DNA from: Rachycentron canadum
Lineage: Eukaryota; Chordata; Actinopteri; Carangiformes; Rachycentridae
DNA: 64,000 bases
Reading direction: 5' to 3'
Assembly: GCA_038496675.1 (NCBI GenBank)
Contig: CM076669.1
Coordinates: 14,091,549-14,155,548 of the forward strand
Part shown: positions 59,304-64,000 of the stretch, piece by piece
Position numbering within the stretch: position 1 is the first letter of the stretch
How the letters are laid out: each line of letters starts with the position of its first letter
The notes under the pieces: generated by a model
The model's database searches: none
The model's input: the letters and a program-made list of their open reading frames with translations, nothing else
What the model was told of the DNA's origin: nothing
Position numbers and translations under genes: made by a program

Positions 59304-61360
59304 CGGGAATGTCACACATTTACATCTAATAATGCACTAAAGGAAAAGTGAAATCTTAAAAATCTATCCATGCAAAAGGTCCTAGAGCCGTGCTGCTAGC
59401 ATGGCTAAAAACATAGATTTAAGTTCAGTCACCTTCAGGGTTTTTTTCTGTTGGGTTTTATAGAGATCATTAGAATCAGTACACAAGATAAGAAATAAGA
59501 TGACGTTAGTGTAATATATTGGTGTGATTGCAGCTCTGGGACGGTACTATGGTCTGTATGTGTTCATAAAAGGCGCTTCTTTTGCATTTTCAATTACATA
59601 ACACTTGCTCTGTTAATGTCAGCCAAACCCACCATTGGCGCCAAAATAATTTCAGTAGTCTCATGTGGTGTCAAGATGGCATGAAGAACAAGTTTGTATT
59701 TATATGCTAAGTGAGGTTTTGTGTTTAGCCTTTGAGCATTAGGGGATTTTCAAGATCTGAGAACCTGTAGGACTCAGCAGAAAGAGGAAGAAGGAGGTTA
59801 CAGCACAGAGGAGACGGCAGGGCAAAGAACTTAGGTCACTTTTGTTCATCATTATGTCAATAGACAGAGGTGGTCTTGAGTTTGGCAACTCTTTGCCCTA
59901 CATGCCTGTTGTGAAGGAGCTGGATTATTGAAAAAGTGAATTACATAAGACAGTAGAGTCAGTGATGTCCACAGACACTCTGCCTCTTATATTACAGTTT
60001 TACTGCAGCTGTTATGAAATTCTGAGCCTGTTTTGACACCTACGGTTAAACCAGGATGCTCCTCACGAGGTTCAGTAATGGTTGATAACAGAGTCTTATT
60101 GTAACAGCTCAACAGTACACTTGTCTTGTTTCCATTCAGCTCTAAACACAGACCTGCTTTCACTTAGTATTAATGCTGTTCATCTTTATGATATATAGTG
60201 CCCTTGTTTGTTCAATAGGTTTATCTTTTTAAGCTTCTCCACTACTTGGAAACAAGAATAATGACCTATGCTGAAAAACATAATTGAAAGAAGTAGCTTC
60301 AAAGGTCTCATACAGTCTAAAGGGAGACCTTCATGTAGTCTTTTATTATAAATCAGGTCTAGGTTCTATATTAATACTGTGAAAGTATCAAAGGTCTAAG
60401 TCCACAGAGAATTGTTCACAGCCTGTCTTCAGAAACTGAGCCTTAAAACCAGCCGTCAGGATTTCTGGAACTTTGTGATGTCACAACAAAGCAGTCACCG
60501 CCCTCAGCCAAGTTACAAGCACCGCCTACTGGGACACACCATCCAATCTTGCAGGATTTGTTTTGCCTGAAATTCAATCAGAACAGAGACTGATTGGTTG
60601 ATCAGATTGATCAGACTAGCTGACTGTTTTCACTGACCTGTTGTTACTAGAACTCCAGAGAAAAGCCTGAGAGAGGAGATGTAAAACTACACTGGTTCTT
60701 AAAACCACAAATATATATATTTTTGTAGGCATATCAACACTTTAAATAAAACACAGGAAAAATGTAAAATATGGGACCTTTAAATTCTGATGCTGTTCAG
60801 GTTACATAAGAGGCTGAACAACATTGGAGATTTTGGATAAATTTAGTTATTTTAAACTTCTGTCCATACGAATGAATACACTGAGCACATGCACACAGAT
60901 TTATTTAGATTAGGGATCAATTTTGGATAAACCTTGTGTTTTGCTCATGACTCCAACTGAAAAAACTTTAATTTAATGCTTCTGACATCAGTACAGCAGT
61001 ATTTCATGCCATTTGAGGTAGCAAATAAAAATGAAATCTATTTCTCATTAAAAAACAACCACCACAAGATAACCCTACACTGTGTAGCATCAGTTAGAGA
61101 TGTAATAGTCATTGTTGACTTTACACTTATATGGAAATTTAACACTTTTTGAAAAGATTAGATTTGTTATTTAAAGTCTTGTGTACTGATTCTAATGATC
61201 TCTATAAAAACCAACAGAAAAAACCCTGAAGGTGACTGAGCTTAAATCTATGTTTTTAGCCATGCTAGCAGCACGGCTCTAGGACCTTTTACATGGATAG
61301 ATTTTTAAGAGCTCACTTTTCCTTTGGTGCATTATTAGATGTAAACGTGTGACGTTCCTG
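59304..61360. mobile_element. 2-kb element bounded by about 185-bp inverted repeats
   Basis: Left arm 59304-59488 and right arm 61177-61360 are near-perfect reverse complements: AAGGAAAAGTGAAATCTTAA, CGTGCTGCTAGCATGGCTAA and GATCATTAGAATCAGTACAC in the left arm all have counterparts in the right. The 1.7-kb interior includes family 1 copy C and no recognisable transposase. It could be a non-autonomous DNA transposon with long termini or two inverted copies of one repeat. Confidence 0.6.
60299..60784 (-). repeat. Dispersed MITE-like repeat, family 1, copy C
   Basis: Reverse orientation relative to copies A and B; the minus strand starts TTTAAAGGTCCCATATTTTA. It ends near TCAAAGGTCTC at 60299. 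It lies inside the inverted-repeat structure 59304-61360. Confidence 0.8.
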
Positions 61361-63437
61361 TTGATAATAGAGGGAAGACAGGATGTGTGTATCCCATTTG
61401 CAAATGTAATATACAGTATATACATATATTGGATTTCCATATACAACTTTGCATATTTAAATGAAATATACATGTATGTTAATATATAAAATTTATATAA
61501 ATTTGTATGTTAATATATATGGTCCAAACATGTTAATATATGTATGTATATTCACTTTACCATTGGTATGTCATATATGTTTTGAACTTATATCTTTATA
61601 TAGCCAGAGAATGTACTGTATATGTGATAATTATATGTCCCCTTATTGGTGACACATATGGCAACATCACTCCGGATAGGGGGATATATATGTCATATAT
61701 TACATTTCTGTATGTGTTCAGTTTATCGTTATCTCAAAAACCAAAAACAAAACAAAAAAACCCAACAAATAACAACATTGCTTATTGTTTGTATTCTGTA
61801 CAACACAAAGAGCTTATCTTTAGGATTTAATTCAGTGTTAAATCACACATTTTCCAGCAAAATAAACAAATATTATATTTAAACCACAGCATTGCTTTAC
61901 AAAGCAACAGTAATATACTGCTGTGGTAATGCTTAAAGAACAATTTATTAAAGGTCCCCTTGTACATATCTTTATACCAATCAGTAAATTATTATGTGTA
62001 ATGTAAAAGATGTTGCTCACAATGAAAAGGACACCACAAATAAGGGCTTGCGTCTGCAGCTCATTTTATTGTCTTCTAGCTCCTTTCTTTAGTTTTACAG
62101 CAGCAATTTACTGTTCAGTTCAAAATGGCCACTCCCTGCCCAGACAGCCATAGTCAGTGAGTCACTGGTGAACACTGTGGCGCATTTAGCAGCTAAAGAC
62201 TGGATATATCCACACTAATGTGTTTCTGTTTAAAGAGTCACCACTATTATTATGTGTACATGTGGCATCCACCACTCGTTCTTGCACCTAAACCTGAGAT
62301 TTCGGAAATGCTCTCGATCCAGTTTTAGTTTGAAAACTGTGGGGTTGCAGTGCAGTCGGGAACTAGTGGTTGAGGCAACATGGACAACAAATTCAACAAA
62401 TCTGCTGTGCAGTTAAAGTCTGAATTTTAACACTGCAACTGTCCTTGCTGTTCCTCTTTTATATAATTTTCTGCGACTGACAAACTGCAGATGAAACAAT
62501 CTGTATGCATGTGCTCAGTGTACATTCGTATGGACAGAGACTATCTCTCATATGGAGCTAAAACCTTTGTCTGCACTGTAAACATTTTGGTTGTTAAACT
62601 GCTGTTTTACAATGAAAACATTTGAGTGTGGACATAGCCTTAAAGCTACAGTATAAACAGTGGAAGTACTGAACTTATGATCATCAGGTCCCCAGAAACA
62701 TGACTTTATATGAATGCTACTGTTGTGAGTTTATATGACTTTTCCATATTGTGCAGCTATAGACTGAACCTTAGATTACCCCTGTGAGCGGACAAGTTTG
62801 ATCCTGAATTAGTTAAGTGCTTTTTATCTATGGGTATGAAAGAGATTCACTATTAAAGACCTGATTTCATAACAGGGACTGGACTGGCTAGAGGCACTGA
62901 TATACAAAGTCTTAGACCTCCTTTATTACTGAGATGTCACAGAACAATGAAACATTTGGAATCAGCAATTTAACACCAAACTAACTTTGACACTACACAA
63001 GAGCTTCACAGAAGCTCCTCACAAGTGCTGTTAAGTGTCCTTAATGTCACAAGCTCTGTCTTTCTATTAATACTATAAGTGCTGGTGTTAGGGGAATTTG
63101 GAGAGTGCGTTAAAGCAGCCTGTTTATACAATGATACTGTTGTCGGCCTGATAGGGAGTTTCTCAGAGATCAGAGACAGCAATGTGAACAAAGTCTCTGA
63201 TCAGATCATATCCTCAATTTACTTGAAACCACCTCCTGTACACTCCTGTTACATTGCTCCTGTATGTATGTTCCCGCTGACCTGGGACTGAGTTTTCTGC
63301 TGCGACCCAGTTTATTTCTCCGTTTTCCCACTGTCTAAATAAAGACAAATTACTCTGGAAAAAGAAAAAAGCCCACCCACAGATCCCATTACTCATGTAT
63401 GACAGTTCTCCATTAACTAAATTTGGCTGTGATTTCA
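61361..63437. other. Intergenic, no gene seen
   Basis: TA-rich with many ATATGT words (61420-61700). A 45-bp segment at 62500-62545 is inverted to 60858-60903. No supported gene. Confidence 0.5.
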
Positions 63438-63740
63438 AATAGTTTGATAAGAGTTTGACATTATTTACTTCCTTGGCAAGGATTAGTTAAGGAGCTCAAG
63501 AAGCTATGCTAAACTGTGTATGTTAGCTTAGCGCAAAGACTAGAAATAAGGGGAAAAAAAAAAAAATCTACCGACAAGCACCCGAGAAGCTCATTAATCA
63601 TCTTGTCATGTCGTGACTGTTTATCCGAGGAAGCTGCTGTGCCGGCAAAAAATAGTCTCTAAAACTCTCCATTAAACCACGTGTCATTGTTATGCAAGTC
63701 TTTGTGGAGAATTAAACAAACAAGATATAAAGTGCAAATT
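63438..63740 (+). repeat. Dispersed teleost repeat, family 2, longest copy
   Basis: AAGAGTTTGACATTATTTAC, then a TTAGCTTAGCGCAAAGACTA stretch, AAATAAGGGGAAAAA, and a downstream part (ACCACGTGTCATTGTTATGC, AATTAAACAAACAAGATATA) absent from the shorter copies. Confidence 0.65.
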
Positions 63741-64000
63741 GTGTTTTAATCCATTTTTCAAAGCCAGTCAATCCATTTCTCACTGGTTCCACTATTTGTG
63801 CCAGGCTACGCTAACAGTTGCTTGCTGTAGCTTCGTTTTTTGCATAAGGTCTTGAGAATGGTATCAATCTTCTCATCAGAAAATGAATGTATTGAGTGTA
63901 TTTCCAGAAATGTCTCAGCTATTTCAAAAAATCTATTAATATATCTATTCCCAACCTCCTCCTTTGATGTCCTGCGACTGGGAGAAACTGGGGTTGTTAG
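63741..64000. other. Window end, no gene seen
   Basis: No recognised content. Confidence 0.45.

Noticed and set aside
1..64000. CRISPR arrays, operons, ribosome binding sites, phage genes
   Set aside because: The window is vertebrate nuclear DNA; microsatellites are the only regular arrays and have no spacers.
1..64000. tRNA or rRNA genes
   Set aside because: I found no convincing A-box/B-box pair with a cloverleaf; the SINE-like piece at 36580 is only a decayed relic.

Overview
This is eukaryotic nuclear DNA, almost certainly from a teleost fish. It has split genes with GT-AG introns, AATAAA polyadenylation signals, many dinucleotide microsatellites, Tc1/mariner and LINE fossils, and several dispersed repeats of types I know from fish genomes. 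Three protein-coding genes can be rebuilt exon by exon with consistent splice phases: il15ra (minus strand, 8082 to 2052), rbm17 (plus, 10355 to 18595) and pfkfb3 (plus, 23456 to 29627). The block matches the human 10p15 order IL15RA/IL2RA - RBM17 - PFKFB3, which supports true orthologues rather than stray paralogues.

Layout. 1-2051: downstream flank of il15ra with a 715-bp Tc1-type element whose ends and TA duplication are intact. 2052-8082: il15ra, one sushi domain, a Ser/Thr-rich stalk, one membrane helix and a short tail; its introns hold an L2/CR1-like reverse transcriptase fragment and a decayed Tc1-like transposon. 8083-10354: divergent il15ra/rbm17 promoter interval, invaded by the 5' end of an RTE-like LINE and long TA/CA tracts. 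10355-18764: rbm17 (SPF45 splicing factor), 11 coding exons, predicted 403 aa. 18765-23195: intergenic, with a strong G-quadruplex motif and a possible hypoxia-response element pair upstream of pfkfb3. 23196-30963: CpG-rich pfkfb3 promoter, 14 coding exons (predicted 529 aa), two candidate alternative C-terminal exons, and a 3'UTR ending in AATAAA. 30990-64000: about 33 kb in which I find no convincing gene, only dispersed repeats, a degenerate minisatellite, microsatellites, a large inverted repeat, and one assembly gap (58608-59000) whose left edge carries an apparent Tn5/Nextera adapter remnant.

The three genes do not form one pathway. il15ra is a cytokine-presenting receptor chain, rbm17 a general splicing factor, pfkfb3 a glycolytic regulator; their adjacency is ancestral synteny. 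I do not see an undescribed multi-gene system. The best leads are an Arg in Pfkfb3 where mammalian PFKFB3 has Ser, an open il15ra intron encoding a hydrophobic tail, conserved alternative C-terminal exons of pfkfb3, the putative HREs, the G-quadruplex and the adapter remnant.
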